A DNA stretch of 64,000 bases from Arbacia lixula. Lineage: Eukaryota; Echinodermata; Echinoidea; Arbacioida; Arbaciidae. The stretch lies in assembly GCA_963669155.1 (NCBI GenBank), contig OZ022576.1, forward strand, positions 529,001-593,000, read 5' to 3'. The position numbers and the translations under genes are program-made. The notes beneath the pieces are model-generated. The model did not search any database, was not told the DNA's origin, and saw only the letters and a list, made by a program, of their open reading frames with translations. Shown piece by piece: positions 26,501-36,216 of this stretch. Every line of letters starts with the position of its first letter. Position 1 is the stretch's first letter.

Positions 26501-29500
26501 TGTACATGAACATAAAATCTGAGCACCAAGGTCATATGAGCTGGCATTTTTAACTTGTTTGTTGCCTTGTTCTTTATTTAAAAGAAGTAATTGCCTTGCA
26601 CATGAAGGTTATCTAGAATATGAGGTTTTACTTTACTATTTTTGTAAAAGCTAGGGGCTTCAGTGGGGCTACGTCCCCTGAACCCCTTCAAGGGGCGCTG
26701 CCCCTGAACCCCGCTGAGGGCTTCGCAGCCCACGGACCCCTGCTGCTTTTTGGGAAGTAACTGCCTGTGAATGATGAGTTTTACCTGCTCTAACTGCACT
26801 GACCATAAAGATTAAAGGCTCAAAGTAACATACCTGTAGTCTGGGCCCATTCCACTGTACACCATGCCAAGGTTTTTGGTGATGACCTCCACTTTGTGTA
26901 CACTCTGCTCTTCATACAGCACAGATTTGTGCTTCTTCTCTGTTGCTATGACGACCCCATTGGATGCTTTGATACCTACAGAGGGCGCACCAGCAGCGAC
27001 AGCATTCAGGGCATACTCAATCTGGACCAACTTGCCTGAAGGGCTGCAGGAAGAGAACACAAATGTTAAACAAATATTAATCAAAGATGGAGTAGCATTC
27101 AAGCTACTACTGTACTGTTCTTAAAAAGATATATTAAATTATAAAAGAAATTAACTGATCACGGTCAGACTATACAGAGAAATGAATCAATATTCTCAGC
27201 AAGGATTTACCTGAAAAAAAATTGAATAACTAGGAGAAATTGAAATAGTATAGTTCCAATTATTGCTTCAAAATACTGCTTTTCTACACTATACGTTCAT
27301 GATGTTGCTAAGAATAATTTCTGCTCATATCTTTTTTCCTTTCCTTGTTTATCAGTGTTTATCCTACATTGTATGGATTTGACTGGTTTCTTCCATTGTT
27401 GATTTTATCACACCAGGAGATGTTCCAAATATTCTGCCAAATAAAGTTTGACATTCTTCAAAGAAAAGAGCTTTAAAATTCCAGTTTCTGGATTGCAATG
27501 TATAATTGTCTAGAGACAGGGTAGCCATTTTGCAGGTCACAAACACAAGATGCTGCTCCTCATGGTGTCAGTCTGAAGCAAGTCAATACATTCAACTATC
27601 TTGGATTACATCAGATGGGAGGTGTGATGGTGAAATCAAGAGAGTACCCTCTTGATAACCTAAAATCACCTTTAACAAAAAACTCAGAATTCTGGACTGT
27701 TATGTGCTACCTTCTCAGAAGTATGGATGTTAGTGTTGGACAGTATCCAAGGAAATGGAGGATCGCTTGCAAGCAACGGAAATGTGGTTCCTCAGACGTG
27801 TGTGGAGGATCCCATGGACAAGTCACACATCAAACAAAGCCATTTTGGAGAGGGCAAGCAGACATCATATTTCATTAAATACATTTGAGCCTTCTCTCCT
27901 TCAAAATGCACCACAACATCGTTGATTTCACCACTGCACCTTATATCACGCCAGTCCTGAGAGCAACAAGACATATTCATGCACAAGGCTACCAGCTGCC
28001 TCTCCCCAGCACTGAACAGCACAGACAGTCCTTCTTTCCTTGAACTGTAAAGACTTGGAACACCCTACCACCTGATGTCATCTCCGCCCCATCAGTCGAG
28101 TCCTTCCGGCAGAGACTGATGGTGATGCAGACAGCCTAAAATGCAAACCTATTTTTACTTACACTGGTGATATTATTATTTTTGTTCAACTGCACCGTCC
28201 AGCACAAGCACTAGCCCCATAAATCGCCTGTATTAATCTTCAAGTGTGAAGGACACAGGACTTCCCTGAAGCTGAAGTCACTGGGAAGATAGCAGGAAGA
28301 GGGATCGAGGACGCCAAAGTTAGAGTATCCTTTTTGTAGAGCATTGCAACATGGACTGGAATAGAGAAGGTTGAGCTTCTTTAGACTTAGACTGGCAATG
28401 GATAGGAAAGCCTGGGCCTTGCATTTCATGGTCACCAACGTCACTAGATATCATACCTGTTACATGTGTAATAATATACTTGCTGTACAGATATAGCAGC
28501 ACTTCATACCTGTTACATGTGTAATATACTTGCTGTATATATACACATGTTCAGGTCCATAGGGATTTCATGATATTTAGAAAAGATGCATGTACAAACT
28601 ACGTTTATACATCTTCCTGACATTTGTTAATGCCAGTTAAAAAAACTAATATGATAAAGGAATAAATAATAAGTGGAAATTGTGGCAACTTATCAATTAA
28701 TTTCGTGAAATTAATTAGGTTCCGGGCAGCCTCCTCGGCCCGTGCACTCTTCGCTGCACTGGTTCGTAAAATGAGCTTTATTAGCATACAAAAAGAAATT
28801 TGCAGTGGGCATAGCCTTTATCCAAATCTCTTCGAGTTATTACTCACGTCAGACGCGTTAGTGCTCATTGGTTTTCTGAGTTAATAGCATATTTAACAGG
28901 ACATGTGTGTAGTTCATTCTTATTGTTGCAAATAATTTATAGATAGGCTAGTGCTATATTTAATTTCGCTTCATGATTTAAAATAGCGAAATTAAATTCT
29001 TACAGCATTTTAGTAAGAATACATCACAAGGGCTTATTGTGTTCAAAGCTTTGTGTATCCAAAACAAACTTTCGGCAGTGCTTTCGCTGACTCTATTAAT
29101 AAAGCACCGTGACCGTACATATCTCAAACCCAGAAGTGGGGGGGCAACGAAGATTTAGAGCGACTTCAAAACTACTTCAAATTGTGAGTTAACGATTATT
29201 TTTTTCTCTTATTATCTTTCAAATTAGATCTAGATTGATGTAAGCAAGACGACCTATGATTGATTTAATTTGATTTTTGTAAATGAGTTTGTTGCACGTA
29301 ATTTAAGTTTTGGGCCGTTTCGCCATACTTCGTAGTTCGTACACACGGCCGGAGTTTGTAGCTGGTCATGCTGTAGCCCCGGGACTGCTCCCGCGCAGCG
29401 GGAGCGTACTGAGGGCTCGCCACCAATTTCCCTGCATGTCTGGTCCGACTACCGAGAAATCAACCCGTGCACATGAATGAATTACTCATTTCAAGTACAT

Positions 29501-30961
29501 TTATCACATATAAATGGCCAAATGTATTGAATGTATACCTGAGCTATAAAATTGCTTGAAAATGCTAAGCAACGTTACATATTTCCTCTTCACATACGAT
29601 CATGATCGTTGTAACAAAAACGGTTTACCGAGGCTGCCATCTTGGCTGCTTCAAAAACGTACACGGTAAAGGGGAACTGGCGCATGCGCATTAAGTTTTG
29701 CATCGCAGCTGCTGTCGTGCGATTCTGAACAACTTTAGATCGAAAACAATTTTTAAAAATACAACATGGATTAAATTCATCTTCAAACCAACTACGGAAT
29801 TATTCAGGTATATATTTTATGTCAATAGGTGCAATCGATTTGAGATTTGAGTTACAGAATTGCTGAAACCAACTAATATAATCACTGCTAATCTCGACTT
29901 CCTTACTTCAAAGCTCCGTGCTACGTAGACCGAAAAATCAGTCTCTACAGGACGTTGGATCCGCTGAGATTGCATCTGGCTCCTCTGAACGCCCTATTTA
30001 GAGACTGAACATTGCACCTGTACACTGTATGGCGATCGATGCGAAAACAGCACACGGCAAACGAGCGGGAAAAAAATGTGCGCATGCGTGAAGTTACTTA
30101 TTCATATATGCATTATCATTAGCGTTTTCATATTCAAAATGGCGATCGATGCGAGTCGCCATTTTGAATATGAAAACGCTAATGATAATGCATATATGAA
30201 TAAGTAACTTCACGCATGCGCACATTTTTTTCCCGCTCGTTTGCCGTGTGCTGTTTTTTTTTTCGTCGAACCGATTTAAATATTCATAGCCAACGACTCG
30301 TCGAACAATCTGATTGGTCAAATTTATGTCAGACTCGAGCAGATTGAAAATGTCTGCGATAAACGTGTGATCGGCAGAAAGTAAGTCTTTAATTTTCATC
30401 TTTCTATACATTTGGTGGAATCTTAGACCTAGAATTTATAAATATATAATATAGATCTAATTTTGATATAAGTAAATTTGTTGCATCATAGCTTGAAAGA
30501 TGTTACATTTTTAAACGAAGTCGCTATGTCTAGTTCCAAAATCCGTTTTCCCATAGACTTTGCACTAATTCCTCTAACTTTAGCGGAAACCTTGTATTTG
30601 CTTGTACACATAAGAACCTGGCCACTGTGCGTTCGGTGTGGATGTACCGTCTCTATTCGGGGGGAATGTCCAAAAATGTCATTTTGATTAAAGAATGCCC
30701 CCAAATGAGACGGTTATTCCTGTCTACGTGCTACGCAGCCCGCTCACTGCGTGAGCGGGCTGGTCGCAGTAAGTCATGCTGGTGCAGTACTTGCAGGACT
30801 TGAATTTTTGAAAGAGCTAGAATACAAATGTAACTTCAGAGAGTAGAGACTGGAGGCTGCTTAAATGCTTAGTGATTTAGTCCCATAAAATCTGTGTAAT
30901 TTGAACAGGTTAGTGAGTGTCGAATGCGAAAGCAAGATGCAGCGGAGGCAGATTGCCAGAG

Positions 30962-31043
<82 letters not shown>

Positions 31044-31291
31044 CAAGATTAGGGCTATTTAGCCTATCTGTTATTTCGAACCAACACAAATACACCACAG
31101 TGGGACCATGTCAGACACGGTGACTTGCAATCTGCACAGGCACAATTCCACAAGTAGAAGCTCTCTCATCATTTCTTAGATAATGAATTAAAATTAATTT
31201 ATCATACCAAGCATCAATGTAAAGCATTACAATCGAAGAAATAGAAATATTACCTGAATGTTGTGAGGGAAAAGCTGTATTGTTCTGTCAT
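23435..31291 (-). CDS. PSMA2: Proteasome 20S alpha-2 subunit, five exons, complete
   Basis: PSMA2 is one of seven alpha subunits forming the outer rings and gate of the 20S proteasome core; alpha subunits are not catalytic. Exons on the minus strand: 31291-31254, 27043-26834, 26035-25913, 24492-24273, 23551-23435, all with GT/AG edges and matching phases, giving 235 aa (human 234). The N-terminus [24 protein letters not shown] matches the alpha-type proteasome signature. Further landmarks are [58 protein letters not shown] and [12 protein letters not shown] near the end, with stop TAA at 23437-23435. The start at 31291 is chosen because it aligns with the conserved N-terminus; the frame is open upstream with other Mets at 31453 and 31417, judged to be 5' UTR. 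The gene is head to head with MRPL32 and tail to tail with TGFBR2. Confidence 0.96.
24004..24162. mobile_element. Hairpin MITE in PSMA2 intron 4
   Basis: Arms: left ACCTGGGTC...AACTTACCGTCAATGGTAACTACCATGG; right CCATGGCAGTTACCATTGATAGTAAATT...GACCTGGG. They are inverted and imperfect, with a loop of about 30 bp. No coding capacity. Confidence 0.6.
24273..24492 (-). CDS. PSMA2: PSMA2 exon 4
   Basis: Acceptor ccccttctccccatag, donor gtatgc. Encodes residues 124-197 including [48 protein letters not shown] and ILTLK; phase 0 at its end. Confidence 0.96.
25913..26035 (-). CDS. PSMA2: PSMA2 exon 3
   Basis: Acceptor ttctgtgtttgttag, donor gtgagg. Encodes residues 84-123, [15 protein letters not shown]... 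through [16 protein letters not shown], completing Arg83 and ending with GG of Gly124. Confidence 0.93.
26093..26375. repeat. Minisatellite-like array of 65-75 bp units in PSMA2 intron 2/exon 3 flank
   Basis: Four diverged units, each with a (gag/gaa)ctaaatattag/ataa core followed by a ta/gtcc...ggtaaaaaac or gacttt segment, starting near 26096, 26164, 26235 and 26300. The array begins about 60 bp from PSMA2 exon 3, in the intron. Confidence 0.5.
26418..26760. repeat. Dispersed-repeat fragments in PSMA2 intron 2
   Basis: aagtaattgc(t/c)ttg(t/c)acatgaa occurs near 26430, again (diverged) near 26491, and near 26585. A GC-rich stretch at 26650-26755 has alternating inverted motifs (cccctgaaccccttcaaggggcg), typical of a repeat-element end. 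Confidence 0.4.
26834..27043 (-). CDS. PSMA2: PSMA2 exon 2
   Basis: Acceptor ttctcttcctgcag, donor gtatgt. Encodes residues 13-83, [21 protein letters not shown] through VYSGMGPDY, ending in the split Arg83 codon. Confidence 0.96.
27575..27875 (+). pseudogene. Degraded LINE reverse-transcriptase fragment (RTE/CR1-like) in PSMA2 intron 1
   Basis: Across several frames the + strand reads VNTFNYLG, then [13 protein letters not shown], then [34 protein letters not shown]. This is the familiar C-terminal part of non-LTR retrotransposon polymerases (YLGS.I..DG..D.EI, then MWFLRRMLRIPWT...). Frameshifts separate the pieces, so it is a dead relic. It lies antisense to PSMA2. Confidence 0.75.
27891..28139 (+). 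pseudogene. Degraded LINE C-terminal fragment (CR1/Jockey-like)
   Basis: In one frame: [16 protein letters not shown]..., [19 protein letters not shown], a TGA stop, then [20 protein letters not shown] and FRQRLM, ending at TAA. The motif SFFP.TV..WN.LP...........SF...L is the usual end of CR1/Jockey-type ORF2 proteins. The single internal stop sits where Arg is usual, consistent with CGA to TGA. It follows directly after the preceding fragment and may belong to the same insertion. Confidence 0.7.
28451..28542. repeat. Tandem duplication of about 53 bp in PSMA2 intron 1
   Basis: tcatacctgttacatgtgta starts at 28451 and again at 28504, each followed by ata...cttgctgta. Confidence 0.8.
29620..30260. 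promoter_or_regulatory. Cluster of NRF1-, YY1- and E2F-like motifs in PSMA2 intron 1
   Basis: Contains gcgcatgcgc (29691 region) and tgcgcatgcg in both arms of the palindrome (NRF1-type), gccatcttgg near 29637 and aaaatggcg near 30137 (YY1-type), and tttcccgc/gcgggaaa in the palindrome arms (E2F-type). These motifs are typical of housekeeping promoters. No exon was recognised next to them. Confidence 0.3.
30044..30257. repeat. Perfect inverted repeat, 102-bp arms, 10-bp loop, in PSMA2 intron 1
   Basis: Arms 30044-30145 and 30156-30257 were compared block by block and no mismatch was seen. The loop is tcgatgcgag. The sequence atggcgatcgatgcga occurs at the left flank (30029-30044) and again spanning the left-arm/loop boundary (30139-30154). 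No terminal motifs of a known transposon are evident. Confidence 0.9.
30965..31041 (+). repeat. GA microsatellite in PSMA2 intron 1
   Basis: About 38 uninterrupted GA units, starting 212 bp inside the intron from PSMA2 exon 1. Confidence 0.97.
31254..31291 (-). CDS. PSMA2: PSMA2 exon 1 (start codon)
   Basis: Only 38 coding bases: [12 protein letters not shown] plus AG of the Ser13 codon, then donor gtaata. Recognised because the next exon completes Ser-Pro-Ser-Gly-Lys exactly as in the alpha-subunit signature. Confidence 0.92.
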
Positions 31292-31439
31292 TTTGAAGAT
31301 TGAGTTCCGATTTGTCACACAACAGCCGCGAGACAAGAAGATTTGTGACAACTCACCCGGTAAAAATCCACAGTATGAAAGATCGCCTTTAATTCTGAAA
31401 CTCGTTGATTGCTCCATTTCCCCTGCACTGTGAAAATGT

Positions 31440-32230
31440 ATAGGATAGTGCACCTTGAAATCATATTTGCTTCAATAAAAGCAAACACATGGAAGAAACA
31501 CGAGTGAAGGTTTGATGAAAATCAGTCAAAGGAAAAAAAATAAATTATATTTTAAAGGGGAAGTTCACCCTGAAATTATTTTGGTTTCAATAAAAAGAGA
31601 CAAATGAAACTGAAACATATGAGTGAAGGTTTGACGAAAATCGGTCAAAGGAAAAGAAAGTTATTTGATTGTAAAGTTTTTATTTTGTGACGTAACATGC
31701 GAGGTGCTCTCCCATATGTTGTGTACAATTTTTTTTCGAAAATGTGCATTTTCTCACAAAGATATGCATCCTTTTACTTGTGCGTTTGATACATTATCAG
31801 AAATACGTTTTTACACACATACCTGTACGAAAAAAAATCATTCCGTTATCAAAAACAGAAAAAAAACAATTTATCGACTTATTTTGTACACAACATATGG
31901 GAGAGCACCTCGCACGTGACGTCACAAAATCAAAACTTTAAAATCAAATAACTTTCTTTTCCTTTGACCGATTTTCGTCAAACCTTCACTCATATGTTTC
32001 TTTCATATGTCTCTTTTTATTGAAACCAAAATAATTTCAGGGTGAACTTCCCCTTTAAAGGTTTGATTTTGTGACGTCACGTGCGAGGTGCTCTTCCATA
32101 TTATGTTGTGTACAGAATAATTCCAAAAGTTGTTCTTTTTCTGTTTTTGACAATGGATTTTTTCCCATACAGGTATGTGTGCAAAATCGTATTTCTGATG
32201 ATGCATCAAATGCACAGATAAAATGATACA
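31440..32230. mobile_element. Older diverged copy of the same hairpin family, split by the 31556-32054 insertion
   Basis: The left part (31440-31551) reads caccttgaaatc...gtgaaggtttgatgaaaatcagtcaaagg, and the right part (32059-32230) continues ggtttgattttgtgacgtcacgtgcgaggtgctcttcc. Joined at TTAA, these two pieces line up with one arm and the loop of the younger element, so the younger copy landed inside its relative. Confidence 0.6.
31556..32054. mobile_element. TTAA-flanked hairpin MITE (piggyBac-like target site)
   Basis: A 499-bp element with inverted arms of roughly 180 bp starting AGGGGAAGTTCACCCTGAAA, bounded by TTAA at 31552-31555 and 32055-32058. There is no coding capacity. TTAA duplication is typical of piggyBac-superfamily insertions, so it is probably a non-autonomous member. 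It sits inside an older copy of the same family. Confidence 0.8.
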
Positions 32231-32640
32231 TATTTTGTCACTCTAAAGTTAAGTTTGTTTCAATAAAAGAAGAAATAAGAAAGAAACGTATTATAGTGAA
32301 GGTTTGACGACAAACCGTCAACAGATGATAAAGTTTTGATCTTTTGAAATTCCAATTTTGTGACGTCACGTGCGAGGTGCTCTTCCATATGTTACGTGCT
32401 GTACGAATCCATAAATTGCTCTTTTAATGTTTATGATGAAGGGTATTTTCCGATGTGTTTCTAATAAGGTATCAAATGCACAGCATGATGCATATCCTTT
32501 TGAGAAAATAAACATTTTCAAAAATAAATTGTACACAAGACGATGTGGGAGAGCATGAAAATCAAAACTTTAAACGATCATAACTTTCTTATCTTTTGAC
32601 AGATTTTCATCAAACCTTCACTAGGGCGAAATCTTTGCTT
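32222..32640. mobile_element. Third, degenerate hairpin element of the same family
   Basis: The left arm has tttcaataaaag...gtgaaggtttgacga...gtgacgtcacgtgcgaggtgctc, and the right arm near 32540-32625 has gggagagcatgaaaatcaaaac...ttttcatcaaaccttcac. The arms are clearly complementary to each other and to the 31556-32054 element, but the termini are eroded. Confidence 0.6.
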
Positions 32641-33281
32641 TCATAGGGTATCCTCGTCTTTCTATTTACACTCTGAGAGTCTGCTGCAACATTGGAACTT
32701 GTTCCATATGATTGTTCCTTTTACGTACTCTGTCACACGTTGTAAATCTGTTCAATTGTATTTGAGAAAGACCCCGTAGAGGGTGACGTGTATATGACCG
32801 TTACAACTGCAAATAACCCCTTTCGCGGTAAATTTCAAGGACATTTTGTGAATTCTAACCCTTTTTTTTTTTACATATTGTGGGGGTAGTGGGGGACATT
32901 TAGTATGGTGGGGGACAGGACCGAAATAGCGGGGAGGGGGACACTATTATCTCGTGGGCGTATAAGAAAGAAAATAGTGAGCCCCCCTATTCTTTATATT
33001 TCGAGGATTATTTTGTACGTCCACGGTTGTCCCCGGGGGTTGTCTGCGGACATTGCTTGAAATTGACCCCTTTTCCCGCAATTTTGGTAACGATCATGCG
33101 GTTCCTAATTCACATTGAGTGATCGAACCGGGGAGAAAGACAAATAAACTTGAACTTGAACACAAATACGATACGAAAGAAAACGAAGGTCAACTTAACA
33201 CTAGGCGAAATAAAAGTTTGCGAAATTCTTTGATGGCGAGTTGGATATACTCAAACTACATGTAATATCACCAGAGTTAAC

Positions 33282-33387
33282 ATGGCGACGAACATGCTGC
33301 GGAACGTGAGCTTCTCGCTTCACAATGTACTGAGGAGATGTAGTTTATTTGTAGCTGATATACTTGGAAACCGCGGTCTGGGGTTTG
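33282..33387 (+). CDS. MRPL32: MRPL32 exon 1: mitochondrial presequence
   Basis: Encodes MATNMLRNVSFSLHNVLRR and on to GLGF, positively charged and lacking acidic residues for the first 20 or so positions, as expected of a mitochondrial presequence. Donor gtaagt, phase 1. Confidence 0.88.
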
Positions 33388-35661
33388 GTAAGTTTGCATA
33401 AAGTAAATTGAATCATTTAGGAGGTAAATATGTTCATTAGATCAATCTGCCACTCGTACCAGCCAATAACCGTGGCATGGTCGAGGATGGTGTGGGTAGG
33501 CCTGAGCTGGACACCGCGGCACGGGTCACGCAGGGCGCGGCGGGTGCACGTCCCCGCTCCGCCTCCATAGCTCAGTCACAGACACGGGCCTAACTTCAAC
33601 TCTAGTCCTGGCTCATGGCATGTAAATGTAATGTTGGTTAGTTCTCTCTGCGATAGTACTCTGGAAGAAACTTAAGTAAAATACTGTATTAGCAATATTA
33701 GTTGGTATTCTGATATTTTACTTCATTCAAAAACAGTGTCAAGACAAAACTGTGTCAATACACATGATACAGATTGTCTTGACACAGTTTTGTCAGTACT
33801 ACAGTCATGACAGTAGGCCATTCAAACAAAGACGCACTATTGGATCTTAGCCTAATTTACGATTCCGAAAACAAACTTAGGCAAAATTTTATTGTATCTC
33901 ATGGACTTAGCAAAAATTTTATCTTTGGTATTCCGAAAAGCCAACTTACAATAAAAGATAACATTTTTATTCAAATGAACTAGAGATAAAATTTTTATGT
34001 AAATGAGGCTCCGAGATGAAATGTTTATGCAAATGAGCTAAATCAGTATTCTGAAACGCACTTAGGAAAAAAAATAGGATGAAAGATAAAACTGCTCCCA
34101 AACAGTTTTATCTCCAGACGTATGCGCCCAGCTCCATAGCATTACGTGCAAAAATAATTTGCGCATTCAACTTTTTGCACATGGGCGCATCAAATGCAAT
34201 AAGGCGCGCTGATAGATATTTGATGCGCAATGTCCCTTTCAGTTTCATGACATCACACCATCAGCTTGATGGTGTTAATGTATGCAAAAGACATGAGAGG
34301 ACGTTTATTACTGGCTGCCTCTGGGATAGGAGCGCAGGGCATGCACTCATTAATATTGGTTAAAATCTTCCTAAAATATTTTTCGGAATACCAAAGATAA
34401 AATATTTTAAGGACATTGTATCTTAGGGGAGATAAAATTTTTATCTCTGTGGATTTTCAGAATACCCCCCCCCCCCCCCCCCCCCCCCCCCGGCCAATGT
34501 TACTTGGGCTTATGTTGAAGCGGGATGGTTCAACTCAACTTCAAGCACTTTAATAACAATAGAAATTGAATCTATAGTTTAAGGTTTCTCAATCTTCCTT
34601 GAAATGATGTTGATTTGTGGATTTTCACATTTCAATTTGTTCTCAGTTCATCTGCATTGTTTATACCGGTCAAGACATAAACTTGTAAATTTGGTGTAAT
34701 TTACTGTAATTACACAACCCTCCACATTTTCCCTACAGAGCCAGCCCTGGCTCCAGCACTGAACAGCATTGAGCCTCTGCCACCCAGCCATAGCCATAGG
34801 AATGGCAGCAGCTTAGAGGAGCTGTTTGACGGCTTCCTGTGGGCCGTACCCAAACACAGACGCAGCATCCAGCGCAACCGAATGAGGAGAAGAGCAGATG
34901 ACAAACGCATGGTCTATAATCGGTCTCTGGTCCCTTGTGAGACGTGTGGTACTCTCAGACAAGTGGGCTACTTGTGTGGGTAAGACATATATGGTCTTTG
35001 TCAGAGGTTAGGAGTGGAGGGGAGGGGCATATAGAGCAATTGGAACTTGGAGAAATAGGTGGCTAATTAAATGACAGGTACAGTGCGAAAAATCGATTAA
35101 TCCAAATCGATAGCAAGTCCAATCCCCTATCTCTTATGTACCTGTAGAGTTGTGATGAATATCAGTGGCAAGTCAAGTTGCGATCCTTCACACTTCTTTA
35201 CCAGACAGGGCCCAGGTGTCACAAACCCCATCCATGGGATCATAATCAGAAGTTGAAATATGACCACCCTTTCTTAAAAATCTTATTTATTTGCAAAGTA
35301 GATAGTATGTGGATTGTTTTTTAGTGCCCTTCTTGGGTGGGTTCTCAGTTTGATGTAGACATGGGGTTTTTGTGATGTAAATTATATTAATATTTTCAAA
35401 TTTCATTCAAAAGATTTTTTTTTCTTGTTTTGATCCACCAGGCACTGTTTAGTGAGAATCAGGGAGGAGACCAAGCAGATTCAGGACCAGATGTTTGAAG
35501 AGCTTAATCAGGATGAGATCTTGCCCGATAAGGAAACAGTGGTGCTATATCAGGGAGAGACATTGACTGAGGCTGATACTCACAAACGTCCAGTAGAAAT
35601 CAAGAAAGAGAGGCCAGCATGGTTCAGCAGAGACCTTCTCAATGACTGGAGAAAGTGGTAG
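33282..35661 (+). CDS. MRPL32: Mitochondrial ribosomal protein L32 (bL32m), three exons, complete
   Basis: A protein of the mitochondrial large ribosomal subunit. Exons 33282-33387, 34739-34979 and 35442-35661 join in frame to 188 aa, the same length as human MRPL32. Residues 1-35 form a Ser/Arg-containing mitochondrial targeting presequence; in known orthologues this is removed by the m-AAA protease. The central part FDGFLWAVPKHRRSIQRNRMRRR resembles the bL32 core that contacts rRNA. A zinc-binding pattern C102-x2-C105-x9-C115-x2-C118 (CETCG...LCGHC) matches CPECG...LCAYC of the vertebrate protein. The C-terminus KRPVEIKKERPAWFSRD matches the conserved KRPSWF segment. The start lies in aacATGGCGac, which resembles a TISU/YY1 initiator. 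Located head to head with PSMA2, 1990 bp between start codons. Confidence 0.95.
33860..34491. mobile_element. Probable hairpin element ending in a C27 run, MRPL32 intron 1
   Basis: ggtattccgaaaa with adjoining aaaattttatcttt near 33920-33950 is mirrored by ttttcggaataccaaagataaaat near 34380-34403, and attccgaaaa also has an inverted relative near 34455. Position 34465 starts an uninterrupted run of 27 C. The outer ends are not sharply defined. Confidence 0.45.
34739..34979 (+). CDS. MRPL32: MRPL32 exon 2: bL32 core and first zinc half-site
   Basis: Acceptor ttttccctacag, donor gtaaga. Encodes EPALAPALNSIEPLPP..., the basic core RRSIQRNRMRRR, then CETCG and LCG up to the split Gly116. Confidence 0.94.
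35442..35661 (+). CDS. MRPL32: MRPL32 exon 3: second zinc half-site and C-terminus
   Basis: Acceptor gttttgatccaccag. Encodes GHC, completing the four-cysteine site, an acidic helix (QIQDQMFEELNQDE), ETVVLYQGE (compare ETVVLYTGE in human) and the end RPAWFSRD...WRKW with TAG at 35659-35661. Confidence 0.94.
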
Positions 35662-35668
35662 CATCATC

Positions 35669-36023
35669 AATAAATAGTCAATAGTCTGAGAACTAAGAAA
35701 ACTCTTGGAGATTCTACAGAGACACTATATGTACAACTGATGGTATGTCCATGTCAAGGGAGCTGTGCTAACAGTACCAGTCTGAGGCAATGTGCATAGC
35801 CTTTGCAGGTGTCCCACTACTGTATAGCTTCTCGTCCAGTCCGCGATGGTTTCCTGAGTCCGCATGAATGCCACCTGCTAGTACATGTATACACTCTATG
35901 TGATGTGGATTTCACAAGTACTTCCGTAAGCATCCTTCGTGAGTGTGAAAACCATAAAGCAGAAATAACAGAGGAAAGGACAATGAGAGCAGATGACACA
36001 TACAGTGAGACATTGTGAATAAA
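35669..36023 (+). terminator. Candidate MRPL32 poly(A) signals
   Basis: AATAAA at 35669-35674, only 8 bp after the stop codon, and again at 36018-36023. The second gives a more usual 3' UTR length of about 370 bp. The pogo-like element begins 190 bp later. Confidence 0.4.
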
Positions 36024-36216
36024 TCATTTTGAAAAAATAGTCAAACAAATTTCTGATTAGACACAAAAAAGGAATTTGGCATACACATCTTTGGAGTTTT
36101 TGGAGTTTTTGTGTATGTGTTGTGCTCATAGCAAACAGTCAAAATGACCACCCCCAGTCAAAACCTGCTCTAAAAAAAAGCCCAGTCAGAAAAGGGGTAA
36201 CAGGTGGTGCAGTATA

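Larger units (their letters stand above)
31292..33281. promoter_or_regulatory. Shared PSMA2/MRPL32 intergenic promoter interval, filled with transposon hairpins
   Basis: The two start codons face away from each other across 1990 bp, so both promoters must lie here or in the first introns. About 1.2 kb (31440-32640) consists of related hairpin elements, leaving roughly 150 bp next to PSMA2 and 640 bp next to MRPL32 of other DNA. Three intact copies of gtgacgtcacgtgcg (CRE overlapping an E-box) are present. Part of 32810-33090 (GGGGGACA-rich) also looks repetitive. No TATA box was assigned. Confidence 0.55.

Noticed and set aside
31292..31453. Upstream in-frame extension of PSMA2 to Met at 31453
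   Set aside because: Alpha-2 subunits start right before YSFSLTTF in known orthologues; the extension has no counterpart and is probably 5' UTR.
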